A stretch of 64,000 nt of DNA from Diphasiastrum complanatum (taxonomy: Eukaryota; Streptophyta; Lycopodiopsida; Lycopodiales; Lycopodiaceae), in assembly GCA_029204225.1 (NCBI GenBank), contig CM055099.1:62195890-62259889 (forward strand), written 5' to 3'. The position numbers and the translations under genes are program-made. Below the pieces are notes generated by a model. The model ran no database searches. It saw only the letters and a program-made list of their open reading frames with translations, and was not told where the DNA came from. This document shows positions 12,775-25,188 of the stretch, in pieces; within the stretch, counting starts at the first letter, position 1; each line of letters begins with the position of its first letter.

Positions 12775-13639
12775 GATTTTCTTTGGTCCTTACATTGGAA
12801 TGATCATGCACAAAGCGTGCAAAGATTTTCAAAGCAAACCGTTACTCAATGATGCTTTATCCTTTATGACATCATTATTCAAACTATTACAAAAATAGTT
12901 ATCCAATGAAGTTGCTTTATCAACAACAAATGTAGATTGGAAAGCATTCAAATTGATTGTTTCATCATATTCACATAATGTACTATACATCATGAATGTT
13001 GAAGATAAAAAACAAGTCACTTCAAGTCTTCTTACACTATCTATGATAAATTCAAAGATACTAGCATCTCCATTGCTTTTCACCGACCTTGCAAGGTGCA
13101 CACTTGAATGATTAGATTACATGAACTTTGATGGCTCGGCCTTTGTCCTTGAGGACCTTTTTGGAGCTCTCATGTTTTGAGGTTTATACTCAAGATCTCC
13201 CTCTATTTGATGCTCTTCCTCAATCCTAGCAAAATCACACTTTGACAAGGTCTCCACTTGAGTGATCTCCTCCTTTTCCATGTTCACACTCTTAATAGCA
13301 ATATTAGCATCCAACTTAAACAATCTTCCATGTTTAAATCCATTTGCTATGCAAACATCATTCTTCAGAATGGAACAAACAACATGCTTGAAGTGGACAT
13401 CCAAACCATTATCCATAAGCTGACCAACACTTCGCAAATTCGTGGTGATTGATGGTACATAAAAAATAGTCTAGATCCATTCTTCTAGAAGATCCTAGAC
13501 ACAAAGGGATGGTTCCAACACCATGTATTCTACATTCTTCATCACTTGATGTAAATATGAAAATTTTAACACCACTAATAGAAAGTAGAGATGAAAAATA
13601 GTCCTTTTCAAATGTCATGTGGGAGCTAGCCCCATATAG

Positions 13640-14870
13640 ACAGATTCTACACTCTAGAATCTGTTAACTAGTTCTTTGCTTCGTTTACTTCCTGTTTACA
13701 GCTTAAACAACTTGGTGTTCTGCCTGTCAGCAGAGACTCTGGGCATGTAGTAGCATTTATTTTGCTTATTACAATGCCCGGATCAGGCAGTAGATTCTCG
13801 GGGTTGTAGTATGGTTCAACTTGTCATGGATACTCAGATTTCGAACACCCTTGAACTCTTGAGATCACTTGCAATCATTCTACCATGCAAGCACACCAAG
13901 AATGCCCCAAAACAGCTCTTCTTAAAACACAGTTGGGCATTGCTATGGCACTTAAAAACAAACTGCTAGAACGGGTCATTGCAAAACAAAAACTAAACTA
14001 CTTGCAAGACCAGAAAACTTAGACTAGCATGCCACATTCCTCATAAAAAACAAGAAAACTGATTTCTACAAGCATTCAAGAACCAAGAAGCTCCATCTTC
14101 TTGATGCTTGAATTTTCCAAGAAACTCAAGAAACCAATACGTAAATGAATTTGCAAGATCTATGCCACATTATTGGCTACAAATCTCTTGGATGCTTGCA
14201 ACCTACACTAATTCACCAAAACAAAAAATCTAATCCACAACTAGAAAGAAGAAACAAGAATTACTCTAGCTAGCATTTGAAAGTCCAAGAATCAAGAAAC
14301 ACTCATTTCTTGATTCTTGGACATCCCAAGAACATCAAGAACTAGAATGTCAAGAATATGCAAGATTTACACCACATTTCTAGCCTCTATAGTGTACTTG
14401 AATGTTGAAACCTACTTTAATCCACAAACACAAATGAAATAGCAAGAAATCTAGTCCTCCCTAAGATCCACAACCACACACAAAGGAGATGGAGGGGCAA
14501 GATCGTTAATGCATCACTCAACAAACAAGAATGATCAAGGAGCTCAAGAATGCATCAATACTCATGGAAGATAGTCTCCTTGAAGCATGGAGTGGATACA
14601 TTTACAAAAGCTGCCCTTCTACAAAGGGGGAGTCTCTTAAATAAGCAAGAGAGCTCCTTAGGTGGCATCCTAGTGGCATTTCCACATTACACAAATTACA
14701 AGTGAAATTATGCTCTCCACTAGATGTCACCATCAAAAGGTGGCTCACTCTACTTTTCTAAGAGGGGCCTACTTGCATTTGTTACTTTGCCTAGAAATAC
14801 TAGTCCTTACATGGTCATTCCATCTTTTGGGATATCATCTTCTTGGAGACCTCCTCGATCTAAGGTGAGA
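13640..14870. mobile_element. Unassigned insertion in E2, possibly a solo LTR
   Basis: No coding frame. It interrupts E2 between the zinc-knuckle region and the protease. Near 14600 it has short-repeat and TATA-like composition similar to the LTRs elsewhere in the window. Its left end holds the inverted repeat CAGATTCT..AGAATCTG (13641-13663). Exact ends and target duplication are not resolved. Confidence 0.35.
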
Positions 14871-16260
14871 GGTGCTCGTGGGTAGCTATGGCCGAGTATC
14901 TTGGGGATTCGTCAGAATCAGCCAACACCCCACTATCAATCCACCATGCTTTTATTGAGTTGCTTTCGCTTGTTGGTAAGGATATAGATGCCATCAAGGA
15001 TAATTCTTCATCCTCCTCCTCCTCTTCATGTGCAAGGTTTCCTTGTTTGCTCTGCTCTTATTCATTTTTCCCCTTCAAGCATTTGGATGCAAAGGGCCCC
15101 TTCTTTCCACAAAAGAAGCACTTAAGCTTGGACTTATCTATCTGGCCCTTTGCCTTTAAGCTTGTTGGTTATTCCTCCTCCTTGGCCTCCTTTTCTTGAT
15201 CCTTCTCGGATCCTTTGATCTTCTTTTACCTTTGAATGAGAAGTTGTCTTTCTCATCTTCATCATGCAAGGATATGGAACTCATCCTACTCTTGAACTAT
15301 AGGATCCTACACTCCTCGGCCACACACACACTATGTAGCTTGTCAATAGAAGGTAAAACCTCTTGGATGGCAAAGTTTTGAACCAAATTGAAGAACTCAT
15401 CTCCTAGGCCATTGAGAGTTATTTGTACTAGTTCATTATCTAGAATCTTGTCTCCAATCGCAGCTAGTTCTTTGTCGAGAGACTTGATCCTAAGCACATA
15501 TTCTTGTGCACTTTTATCACTTCTCCTCATGATTTGCAAGACCTGGTTTCTTAGCATAAGCACTTTTGAAGTGTCGTTGGATATGTATATAGCCTTTAAA
15601 GAATCCCAAGCTTCCTTGGGCAATGTACAAGAGGCTTCCTCCTTTAAGAGGTCATTACTAACATTCATTTTGATGCAATGAAGTGTTAGTCTTTGACCAA
15701 CTCTTGTCCTCCAAGAGGCTCATTCTCTTTATCTAGGACAATATCAAAGAGGTCTTGGATCACTAGGAGTAACTCCATCCTCACTTTCCATACTGAGTAG
15801 TTTGTAGAATTTAACTTCTCACGATATTCGAGAAGGAATGGACCAATGGACCCCATCTTCCTAATGATTTGTACTATTGATGTACTTATCAGCCCTCCTA
15901 AGTTCTTTTCCAGAATTTGCCTCATTGGCAACTCGCTCGATGTTCACAATGTTTCACTTGATTTTGATCTTCTCAAATTAGACTTCTAGCCCCTCTGTGG
16001 ACTTCTAGGCTTAGCCCTCACACTCCTTCATATAGGTAGAATGGAGATAAGATGAGATTGGATTAAAAAAACTATCAAATCTAATCAATTTTTGCAAGAT
16101 TTGGACCAAAAACATGACTAAATCTCTCACCCTCTTCTCGACGGTTCATCGAGGATCTAAGAAGCCACCTACTTGGAGGTCAATTCCACCAAAGAGATCC
16201 ACCAAAAAAGCTACAAAAATTTAAGATTCTCAAGCCCCACATCCTGATTGATGTGACCCA

Positions 16261-16272
16261 ACTCTGATACCA
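16261..16272 (-). promoter_or_regulatory. copia primer binding site (initiator Met tRNA)
   Basis: The - strand reads TGGTATCAGAGT, the standard copia primer site with one change, following a three-base spacer. It marks the start of element E2; the LTR should lie to the right, beginning near 16276. Confidence 0.85.
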
Positions 16273-16275
16273 CTA

Positions 16276-18360
16276 TAACAATCGCCAAGTGAAGATCTTC
16301 AAGAATCCTGTCACATGCAAACCAAAAGGACACCTGTGGAGCATAAACCACCCAACCAAAGGAAAAGGCTAGTCAATACCCTAAACAATTCACCCCCAAG
16401 CCATAGTAAATGAATACAAGAGAGGAGAGGATCCTAGCTCATAAATCTAAAATTCCAATAGGGAGATGGGCGAGTTTCCATGGTATCTATTCTCTCCAAG
16501 AGGAGAGAATAATCCCCTTAGGATCCCCATGCATTCCTATAATAAGCTATTGACTTCCTATTCTTGCATTATAGTTGTCAATCACCGTGCAAGTGCTCCT
16601 ATGTCCAAATATAGGTCTGGGCCCCCATATGATTATGAATTACTTTATCGACCACGTTTCGAATGGTGTGGCATAACTATTAACCACATACAATTGGAGT
16701 GACTGGCTATCCACGTCAGGAATACAGGACGGACATAACACATGACTTACATAATTTAACACAATCGACCATGAAATCCATAGTAACTTAAAAATAGGGC
16801 TAACATATCTAGAGACAAGTAGACACCATGACAAACGAGTAAACAAATATATATGACCAACACACATCCATCCACAAATTTTTCCATCAGTCAAGAAGTG
16901 AACATATGTGTCATATTAAGAGCAACATTGTGTATTAATCATTACACAAAATGTACTTCACATACTTGAACTAAACCACTTTACGTATGTCATGTCATAT
17001 TGCAAAAAGTTTCGCTCCGTACTTCGCTTGTGCTTCCTAGAAAATTTGGTCGATCTATGATCAATTTAAATGTCTAAATGCTAGCTTGTACCAATAATAC
17101 CATATATACATAACATACATTCTATATTACGCATGAAATCAATGAGTAATGAGCAAGAACTAAGTGAAGCCCCCACACACAAGAAACTAGTCATCAAACT
17201 TGCTGCACTTGTACATGAATAATTATACGTGTAGTCCATCATGTGTACAACCTCGATTAAATTGCATTCTATTTACAAACAAGTGCAAAACTTAGAACAT
17301 GTCCCTTGTCTAAGAGGAGCCATTTAATAAACTGCAATGCATTAGTTGCATTAATCAAATGGATACACACACACAATAGCTGCAAATCAAGTCCGATTTT
17401 TAAAGGTTATTTTGTTTATCTTTACTAGTACAATACTATCTTGCAATTATTGCAAGACCAGATGGAATAGTCAAAATTTCAATCAACATATTTAACATGA
17501 CGGGACTAACAATATATACAAAAGAATTGAGCACCATTTGCTACAAAACCTAGTTCTAATCACAATCATTAGGATGCATGAAGGTGCGAAGGCAAAATGC
17601 CAACTGGCCAATCACTAGTTGTTGACAATGAACCTCATCACCAATGATAGCTAAACACAGATTTGTTAGCGGTTTTGCGAGCTTTGTTTTTTACCAGTGG
17701 CTGAATTTTCTTATATCAGAACCCATATGAGAAGAGGAGCACATATTTACTAGCACACCTCTCCCTCCAATCAATGCACTTATTTTCCAGTGCATCTCTG
17801 TCTAGTCTGCGCTCCTCTGTCTTGGCCATGGAGGTCGGAAAAATTCTATCTTCTACGCTGCTCTGTCCTGGCTATGGAGGTTAGGATCTACAAACCTATG
17901 GCGTGGATATGGAGAGCAAGAGGGGAAATAGAACCAACAAATATTGAAGGATGTGACTGGCACAAGATTGCTCCTTGTCCATGGGCTTTGAGCACCTCTA
18001 CCTTGGATATGGAGGAAGAAATGGAGGTTATGAAAAGAGACGATCAATAGGCGGCGATGGAGATTGTAAAGATGGGTTCCGCGTTATGGTCTCAGGGCCC
18101 TCTTTGTGTGAAAGGGGGTCATTGTGTGGACCTCTCAAAATGTCAAGAACAAGGGTCGTCATATTCACGGGAAAGTGGAGTGGCCACAACACTTACCTCC
18201 CACATGCGTGTGAAAGCAGCCTAAATAGTAAGACTTGCAACTGTATGAAAATAGTGTTGCCAATAGCACAAAGTATGCCAACGTGTGATTAGTGGACTCC
18301 CAAAATTTGGGATCCCATGACAACCATGAGGAGAATAAGTGTTGCAGTGCCATATGGGCG
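16276..18360. other. Region right of E2: probable LTR, then no recognised gene
   Basis: The first several hundred bases are expected to be the 5' LTR of E2, but I could not find its outer end or a second copy. The rest is AT-rich, and its short open frames (under 110 codons) resemble nothing I know. Confidence 0.35.
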
Positions 18361-18512
18361 GTCGGAAGTTGGTGTGCCCCTTGAATGGAGGGCCTTGTGG
18401 ACCTTACGTGAGGGCTGGGAACCCTAATATGGCAGCTGGAAGTTGGTGTGCCCCTTGAATGGAGGGCCTTTTGGACCTTATGTGGGGGGGGGGGGGGGCT
18501 GGGAACCCTATT
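18361..18512 (+). repeat. Tandem duplication, about 73-bp unit, with a poly-G run
   Basis: Two units share GGAAGTTGGTGTGCCCCTTG, AATGGAGGGCCTT, GGACCTTA and GCTGGGAACCCTA. The second unit has a 15-G run (18484-18498) where the first has GTGAGG, so the G-run expanded after duplication. Confidence 0.85.
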
Positions 18513-18799
18513 TTTGAATTGGCCTATTTTTCCCTCGCTTCAGCGTTCGTCCTTCTCGACACTCCAGTCTTTACTAATGCCACATTGACACTTGTTAGGA
18601 CTTGTGCAAGAGAGCCGATGGCCTTCTCATCTGATAGGGATGGATAGGGACGGAGCTCATTTTTCATTTTCTCCGACGACTCCTGTTGCCCGCCATCAAA
18701 GAATTCGAATGCCTCGAAAGGGCCTGCTGACCGGTAGCGCTTGCCCGCGCTTTTCCCGTTATAATTCCACTGCCTCTTCTGTTCTGATTTCCTCCTCAT

Positions 18800-19722
18800 A
18801 ATTGTTTTTCCTCGACCTAGTGGTGCTGCGAAGCCTTCGTCTCCAGGCTTCTTGCTTCTGCGTGAGTATTCTGGAGTTCAAGGAGCTTTTGTCGTAGAAG
18901 AATTGTGCAGGTACTCTTTCTTACGCTCTTGTTCACAAAACATTTCTTCAATCTTGGTACACTCTGTATTCGGTTTGTAAGAGCTTGCAGGCTGCTCCGT
19001 TGAGGTTGATTCACTTCTTCTTGTTTTCTAAACTGAATTTTGGACGCAGTTATTTCTCCACGCAGTGTTATAAACTTCTAACCTGCGTTGCTTAGGCAGT
19101 TTCGCGGTCCATCCATCAACTATTATTTGAAAAGCAGCAAGTTTTTTTTTCCCAAGTTACAGTGTGTAAATCCCTCTAAAAGCGTGTCTATTACACTATT
19201 TTGATGTTCGCCAATTCTAGTAAAATTGTCCTTGCCAATATTTCGAACAGCTAGCAAATATATTTTCGTGTAACGCGCTTTTATGCGCTTGTATTTTCGC
19301 GTTAACGACGTCTGTTTTGCAAGCCTAGTAGACAAATCAGTAGATTCCCGAAACCCCTGGTGAAAATTACACTACTTAATTGTGCAAAAACTTTAACGCG
19401 TTTGTTGTCATTCGCAACAACAGAAAAGGTACTAATATACGAGATAGCTCTCGTTGCAAACGTTAATTCACGCTTGCAGTGCTGCCCTTCCACTATGGCT
19501 GGAAGCTCAATTTAGTAACTTACTATCACAAGTTACAACACGTAGCATCATCGACTGTATTGTGCACTGCAAGGTGTTTTAGATTCATTTCTCTTTTCCT
19601 ATCTAGAGAAATCATTTATCATCTGTTTATAAACGTCTTATGAAAAGCAGGCACGATTGCAATGCTAGTAAGCTTTCAGTTTTTAATATGTGCATTATAT
19701 TTTCAGATTCAAGAGCTACATA
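18800..19722 (+). other. Probable HMGB 5' UTR exon and leader intron
   Basis: AATTGTGCAG|GTACTC at 18910/18911 is a plausible donor and TTTTCAG ending at 19706 a plausible acceptor, giving a ~0.8-kb leader intron that ends 16 bases before the ATG at 19723. Pyrimidine-rich sequence upstream (18640-18900) fits a 5' UTR. No transcript evidence is available. Confidence 0.5.
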
Positions 19723-21180
19723 ATGAAAGAAAGCAACGGGAGAAAGGCGGCATTAGGCTTATCAAAGCATACAAATACAAAAAAAGCGGATACTAGGTAA
19801 ATTTTCTAGAGTTCTACGTCTTGCTTTCATTGTTTACTTATATTAGTGTTTTCAAAGTTTCACGAATGTTTGCTGGTAATTGAATACTGAGTCAAGCACT
19901 AAATTCTCAGATAATAACAGTTTATTTGTTTATTTTACTGATTGTGATTATGTTTTCGTTCTGGCGATCAGGGAGGTGAAGAAAGGTAAGCTCTCTGCAA
20001 AGGACCTCACAATCAAGAAAAGGCAAGCCAAGCCAGATCGGAAAGCGAAAAAGGATCCTAACCAACCGAAGAGACCACCCTCGGCGTTCTTTGTTTTCCT
20101 GTCAGTAGCGGAAGCATTTTCATAGTCTCAAGTTTGCAGTGCGAAAACCCCTATCAAAATAAGATTACGTCTAAAGATGTTAAGATCTAAAGTGATTTTA
20201 TTTTACACCATATCAGAAGAATCCTTATTGAAATAATTTTATGGCTAAAGAACTTGAGATTTAAAACGATTATATCTTATATTATATCAATTGTTTAAGA
20301 TCACGATAGAATTTTTGAACGTTATTGTTTGGTACGGCCGCTGTTATTTTACAGAGAGGAGTTCAGAAAGAGTTATAAAGAAAAGCATCCGGACGTTAAG
20401 GGAGTCTCTGTGGTGAGCGTTTTCGAGCTTTTGATATGCCAAGTTGCGAGTGACATCTTCGATGCATCCTTGTCCTGAAATAGGATGGTAAAAGGTTTTA
20501 GAACGAGTTTCTAAAGTCTCAGTTTAGAAAGGATGTCAAAGAAAAGTATCCGGACGTCGTGGATGGATCTCTGTTTTCAACGACTTTCCCGATTGCTTTT
20601 CCCTATATAATCTACACGTTATCCCTATGTAGATTCGTGCATGTAGTTCTGATTTTATTCTACGATTTCAGATTGGGAAAGCTGGAGGTGAAAAGTGGAA
20701 GCAGTTGACTGATACGGTAAGACTATCATCGTTCCTCACAATCCAAAGCCATGTCGAATTCGATTCGCCGTCGTTCGTTAGAGTATTGACGTTATAAATC
20801 AATTCCGCAGGAAAAACAACCCTACGTTAAAAAAGCTCTTCAGAAGAAGGCCGATTATGACAAGTCGTTGGCAGCTTACAAGCTGAAAAAGGTGATCATA
20901 AATCAACTCTCATTCATAAAACATTCGAGAACTCGTTTTGCGTTGAACGATGTGCTCAATCATAGTCTGTTATGCAGAGTAATGAAGATGCGTCTCCCGG
21001 TGAATCAGAAAAGTCGAAGTCCGAAATACATGATGACGACGAAGAAAGCGAAGAGGTTATCATTCAATGCCTGAAACACTTCATTAATCAGCTGAATTTC
21101 TTATCAACGATGTACTTTATATTATGCTCATGTTTAAGAGCCTTTATGTCTCTTTTCAGGAGGACGAGGATGACGAGTAA
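19723..21180 (+). CDS. HMGB-type high mobility group protein (seven coding exons)
   Basis: Small chromatin architectural protein that bends DNA and acts in the nucleus. Exons: 19723-19796, 19972-20100, 20355-20412, 20672-20716, 20811-20891, 20978-21055 and 21160-21180; introns are GT..AG, phases match, and 486 nt give 161 residues plus TAA. Residues 1-52 are basic (AKPDRKAKKDPNQPKRP). One HMG box covers about 53-125 with the expected hydrophobic and aromatic residues (SAFFVF, KAGGEKWKQL, YVKKALQKKADYDK). Residues 130-161 form an acidic Ser-rich tail (SEKSKSEIHDDDEESEE). Order and length match plant HMGB1/2-class proteins (family knowledge). Intron 3 contains a decayed copy of exon 3. Which HMGB paralogue it is cannot be told from the sequence alone. 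Confidence 0.93.
20523..20573 (+). pseudogene. Decayed duplicate of HMGB exon 3 inside intron 3
   Basis: 51 bp aligning without gaps to the last 51 bp of exon 3 (20362-20412). It keeps an AG acceptor (CTCAG before 20523) and an open frame reading FRK..KEKYPDV, but has no GT donor at the end (CTGTTT). It is either a dead exon duplication or a weak alternative exon. Confidence 0.75.
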
Positions 21181-21627
21181 CTCGACTGGACATTCGAATG
21201 GATGTCTCGCATTTGATCAGTAGTATTAGTGTTTAAGTTCGCACTTGGAGCCTAGTGTTTCTGTACATTATCTTCTTGAAGCTGCATCAAGTTAGCTTGA
21301 TCGAGTTGCCTTTAACTGCAATGAATAGCAAATTTTTAGAGGGTATTTGGAAATTGTCATCAATAATTGATCTTTACATTTTCTTGTAGTCCAGCGGCAT
21401 GTTGATTTATATTTAATTTTGCCTGTGAAATGAGTTTTTTGGGATCAGAAATGTCTGAAATTTCAATATATAGTTTGTAATGTGTGCCACTGCGTGGTCT
21501 ACGTTTCATGCATACACATGAAAAAACCAGAATCTGTAACGAAGAGAGTTTAGATGCAGTTGTACATTAAATGCATAGCGTAAGAAGCATTGACCCTTAA
21601 TCGATATCCATAAAAGTTATTGTAATT
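21181..21627. other. HMGB 3' UTR and spacer
   Basis: AT-rich sequence after the HMGB stop. It should include the 3' UTR; no other gene is seen before the tRNA. Confidence 0.5.
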
Positions 21628-21701
21628 TGGCTTCGCCCGGACTTGAACCGGAGACCTTCAGTGTGTTAGACTGACGTGATAACCAACTACACCACGAAAC
21701 C
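21628..21701 (-). tRNA. tRNA-Val (anticodon AAC)
   Basis: 74 nt. Acceptor stem GGTTTCG/CGAAGCC pairs with one G-U, followed by discriminator A. Anticodon stem TCAGT/ACTGA carries loop CTAACAC, so the anticodon is AAC. The T arm is TCCGG/CCGGG with loop TTCAAGT, and the D arm GTG..CAC. There is no intron and no encoded CCA. A TTTT run 13 bp downstream on the - strand can serve as Pol III terminator. It is probably functional: no mismatch disrupts the cloverleaf. Confidence 0.95.
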
Positions 21702-24087
21702 ATGTTATAAGGATGCTGTGCCGTAATTGGACTTTATTAAGTTGGAGGTTCTAGGGCATAAGATGTAGAGCATTACATAAGCAAACAATAAGCATATGCA
21801 CAACCAAAACAAACTAAGCTGGCTAGAAAACTTAATTACTAATAAATACACAAGTACAATTACTTAAGAGATCTACCTTCTATTTCTTTTATAAAACATT
21901 ATTGCTTTTTGATTTCCGAGGGGAGTCTTGAATTTGGGACCGAAGAAACTTTGGAATCCAACCTAACCAACTAGACCCAAATGTACTTTGTCAAACATTG
22001 AAGCTAAAAAAGGATTGCATTAAATTAATAAATGCCCCTTTCACCTTATAAGCTTATTATATTGTGATGTATAGTTTCCCATGATTGTAATTTGCCTATG
22101 AATATATGTTGCCATAGCAAAATGTGTTTTCATAACATTATTTGGTGTATCGAATTTGGTTTGAATTTCAATTCATAATGAGTCTCTACTCCTATTGTCT
22201 TCGTTTATACGACATTATCAAGCAAATGCCTTGTCACAAAGTGTCGTAGAGTTAAAATAGCCTATTCAAGTGGGGGCATGTGTTAGATTCATGTTCTATC
22301 ATGTAGTATTTGTCAATGGAATCAATAATTTCTATTTGAGATCATCACGGAAGATGCCACTTTTCGGATTGGACGCATGGGGTGGTTATATTATTAAAGA
22401 TAGTATTGGTGTTGTGAAGCTATCTTTATAAGCTTTACTTCTGGCGTCATTGGCGCCAACATTGTCCCCGGCGCCAGCAACGCTCCTGTTGCTCCCGGTT
22501 CCATCGGTGCCGACGCCATTCTCGGCACCACCTCAACCAGAATCTAGCTGGTGCCAAGTTTTTATGGTTGAAAATCTTTGATCGGTTCTAGCGAAGTCCA
22601 GAGAGCTCAGATCGATGTGCAATCACCTCACACGATCTAGGCATAATTAAAAGAAGCTTGGGGATTAATAAAATCTAAAGAGAAAAAATGACTTTCTAGA
22701 AAGAGAAAATTCTAGAGAGAGAAAAGTGTGATTTACTGGCTTGGGTAGAGTGCTTGGTATGAGAAGGGGGGGGGGGGGTGCCGAATTCCACCAATACTAT
22801 AGGGGAGTGCGGGTTGCGACTCATGGTGAGCTCCAACCAAGTCTCAGCCTCCCTTGCTGGAATGTTGTCATGGCTTTCGCCTTGGCATGCTAGCGCCCCG
22901 AAGACTAGGGTCGGTCACACACTTGAAATGTAACTTTCTTAGATTTATCAATAAAGTGGGATTTTTCTCAAACTGACTTTGATTACTTTTTGGGTTTCAG
23001 TGTTTGGTAAAAGCGCCAGTTGTAAGGCCGTTTCAAAATTTTTAAGTTGGCACATAACTGAGGGTCGTATCTCGGGACACCAGCGGTATGCCGTCGGGAC
23101 CATTCTGTTCGTGGCGTCAGCGGTATGCTGTCGGGACCATTTGGTCCAGGAATTGGTTGTTTCCATATCTGTCGCGGCTTGTGGTTTTGAGTGTTCCTTG
23201 CATGAACGTGAATGGGTTTAGCTCTTGGGGAACGGGCTTTAACCTGTCGGTTGAGTTGGATGGCTTGCTTGGGTGGAAGTTACCTGTTTATGATTGTCCA
23301 GTCTGGCGTGGTGCCAGGTTGGCTTCCAGCGCTCGTGACGAAACTTTTAGTTGGTTAAGTCTGATGTAAGTCAGACCGCTTGCTTGGAATGGATGTTACT
23401 CGTTTGTAACGAAGTTTCGAGTTGGTTAAGTTTGATGTATGTTGGGCGGCTTGCTTGGAGGGAAATCACCCACATCGGGACCCGCGATTTGGCATGGCGC
23501 CAGGTTGGATCTCAATGTTGGTTTTCGGAACTTCAAGTTGGTTAAGTCTGATCGTTGTTGGCGAGTTGGTTGCTTGTATGTCAAGTGAGTTTGGATGGCA
23601 AGAGTTGAAGGCTGGGAAGCTAAGTCGTGGTTCCTGGCTCCCTTTGGGATGCCTGCGCTTCAATTGGTTTGTCCTTGAGTTGTCTCAACTCTCTAGAATT
23701 GTCTCATAATCTTCATTTTGTTTTTTATATATAAATCTTGTGGTTGTCATATTTTCATGCTATCAAATTTGTTTCCAATGGGCTCATGAACAAACATTTG
23801 CTAATCAAAACTTGGGGCATATTGAGAAATTGATACTAAAGGGCAAATCTTTGTAATAATGGTGTTTAAAGTTCTCACTTAATATATTGTGATCTTTAAA
23901 TGAGAAAAGTAGTTTATTAACATTGTATCGATGGGCCAAAGTTTTAGGAAAGATCATTTCAAAAGAGTTTGTGAGTTTTGATGCAAAATTGATATATTAT
24001 TAATTTTCAAGGGTTCGATTGATGTCAAGTGTATGGTTTGTTTTGGGGGTTGATTGAGCAATTATATTAACATTTGAAATGATTTGA
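21702..24087. other. No recognised gene; GC-richer block with short repeats (22440-23710)
   Basis: 21702-22280 is AT-rich. TGTTAGATTC after GTGGGGGCA at 22270-22285 resembles a polypurine tract and LTR start, but no matching end was found. 22440-22560 has several GGCGCC and GGTGCC motifs, and a 13-G run lies at 22766-22778. AGTTGGTTAAGT-C/T-TGAT occurs three times (about 23350, 23420, 23533) and CGGTATGC-GTCGGGACCAT twice (23083, 23121). It may be a degraded LTR and leader; I cannot assign it further. Confidence 0.35.
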
Positions 24088-24297
24088 ATGTATGGTCACG
24101 ACCATCCTTCCAACATACTTCTTGAAATAGTGAAAAGAGCACATCATCAAATGAGAAATATTAAGTTTTACGATGCAATGCATTGCAAGCAACAAGCATG
24201 TCGACAATTTTTTGCCATAACTAAATGTCATGCATGTAAGAGACCGTATTTAGATGGGGGATACTATTGGACATGTATTAAAGTACTATATAGCTAG
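24088..24297 (+). pseudogene. Possible DC1-type Cys/His fragment
   Basis: A 69-codon open frame contains CHACKRPYLDGGYYWTC, resembling the C..C..YxC core of plant DC1 (C1-like) zinc domains. It stops before the remaining zinc ligands, and no flanking exon is visible. If real it is a gene fragment; chance is not excluded. Confidence 0.25.
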
Positions 24298-24349
24298 GCT
24301 TATTGATGGGGCCTCACCATAATACATTATATAATTAAGAGTAATAATT

Positions 24350-24575
24350 GCAAACCCCACAATAAAATGGAGTGGTCGAGAGGAAGAATAGAACTTTACA
24401 CAGAGAAATTTAGTTCCATTTTGTTAGAAAGAAAGTTCAAAATAAAGATGTACTAAGTTATTGTTATACAGACAGTATGTTGGTTGATATTTTGACAAAG
24501 CCATTGTCAAGAGATAAACATTTTACTTTAGTAGATATGATAAATCTCAATTGTAGTTCAAATTCGTAGTAGTAA
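24350..24575 (+). pseudogene. Short copia fragment (end of integrase joined to end of RNase H)
   Basis: Reads TPQ*NGVVERKNRTLH (integrase catalytic Glu region) and then directly HFVRKKVQNKD and SMLVDILTKPLSRDKHF (RNase H C-terminus). Everything between, including RT, is deleted. A purine-rich stretch (AGCTGGGGAGA, near 24576) follows, as expected before a 3' LTR. Confidence 0.7.
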
Positions 24576-24697
24576 GCTGGGGAGATCGCCATAGTAGAAC
24601 TTAGAGAAGAAGTAAAAGTACAATACTGTGAATGGAGTTTCTAAATCAACAACACCAAATGCAGATGGAGAAACTCACAAAAGAGTTTTAAAATACA

Positions 24698-25188
24698 TTG
24701 AAGTCTATCCAAAGCTCAATGCCTGGTCAGCTACCCCTTGGTCAGGTACACCATAGACGAGAGAACACTTGGTGCCCTCATTGCCAAGGTGCACACACTG
24801 GTAACGAATGCCCATCCTATAAGCCACTTTTTGACAATTTCCTGATCAAATGTGAAATCTGTGATTTCATTGGCCATACATCTATCTATTGCTACTACAA
24901 TCCATGATACAACCATCGAGAACAAACAGGAGGACACTATCAGCCTCTTAGGCCTCAATTTGCTTTTAGATCTCCACAAAATCAATATCAACAATGAAAC
25001 AATCCACCGGTACAAATTCAAGAGCTATATGGGCAAAACCCACTGCAATACCTGCCTCAATTAGCACTTTTAGGTCCGCCTCCAAGGGGACCACCCGAGC
25101 AAGGAACTCAACAAAATCGACTTCCTAAAGCACCCGTTCAGACACATTTTGATAATTCCTCTGATCACTCATACCATGCTTGGAAGAC
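24698..25188 (+). pseudogene. Ty3 gag C-terminus with two zinc knuckles
   Basis: One frame with two TGA stops (24908, 24998). It contains CPHCQGAHTGNEC and CEICDFIGHTSIYC, two CCHC-type knuckles, then a Gln/Pro-rich tail. The same two-knuckle layout occurs in the - strand Ty3 gag at 49.4-49.75 kb. Its frame overlaps the copia gag that begins at 25180, so the two families are joined here. Confidence 0.6.

Larger units (their letters stand above)
12829..16275 (-). pseudogene. copia remnant E2 (gag, protease, pre-integrase), integrase and RT lost
   Basis: In - strand order from the right: primer site at 16261-16272; gag start (LNSTNYSVWKVRMELL, 15931-15686) and gag body (15668-15297); zinc knuckle near 15115-15065 reading CFFCGKKGPFASKC, with P where His is required; an unassigned 1.2-kb block (13640-14870) that may be a solo LTR; protease to pre-integrase region (13618-13437); then a jump from the pre-integrase domain straight to the linker before RT (KRSSRTKAEPSKF, near 13130), so the integrase core is deleted. 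The last open frame (13101-12829) does not look like RT and is not recognised. Inactive. Confidence 0.8.

Noticed and set aside
22437-22560. GGCGCC-rich stretch as a tRNA-Asp primer site
   Set aside because: The bases after TGGCGCC do not follow the tRNA-Asp complement in either direction, unlike the clear site at 12000-12020.
22979-23709. Several overlapping open frames of 60-95 codons
   Set aside because: They arise from the GC-richer repeat block, share no frame, and resemble no protein.
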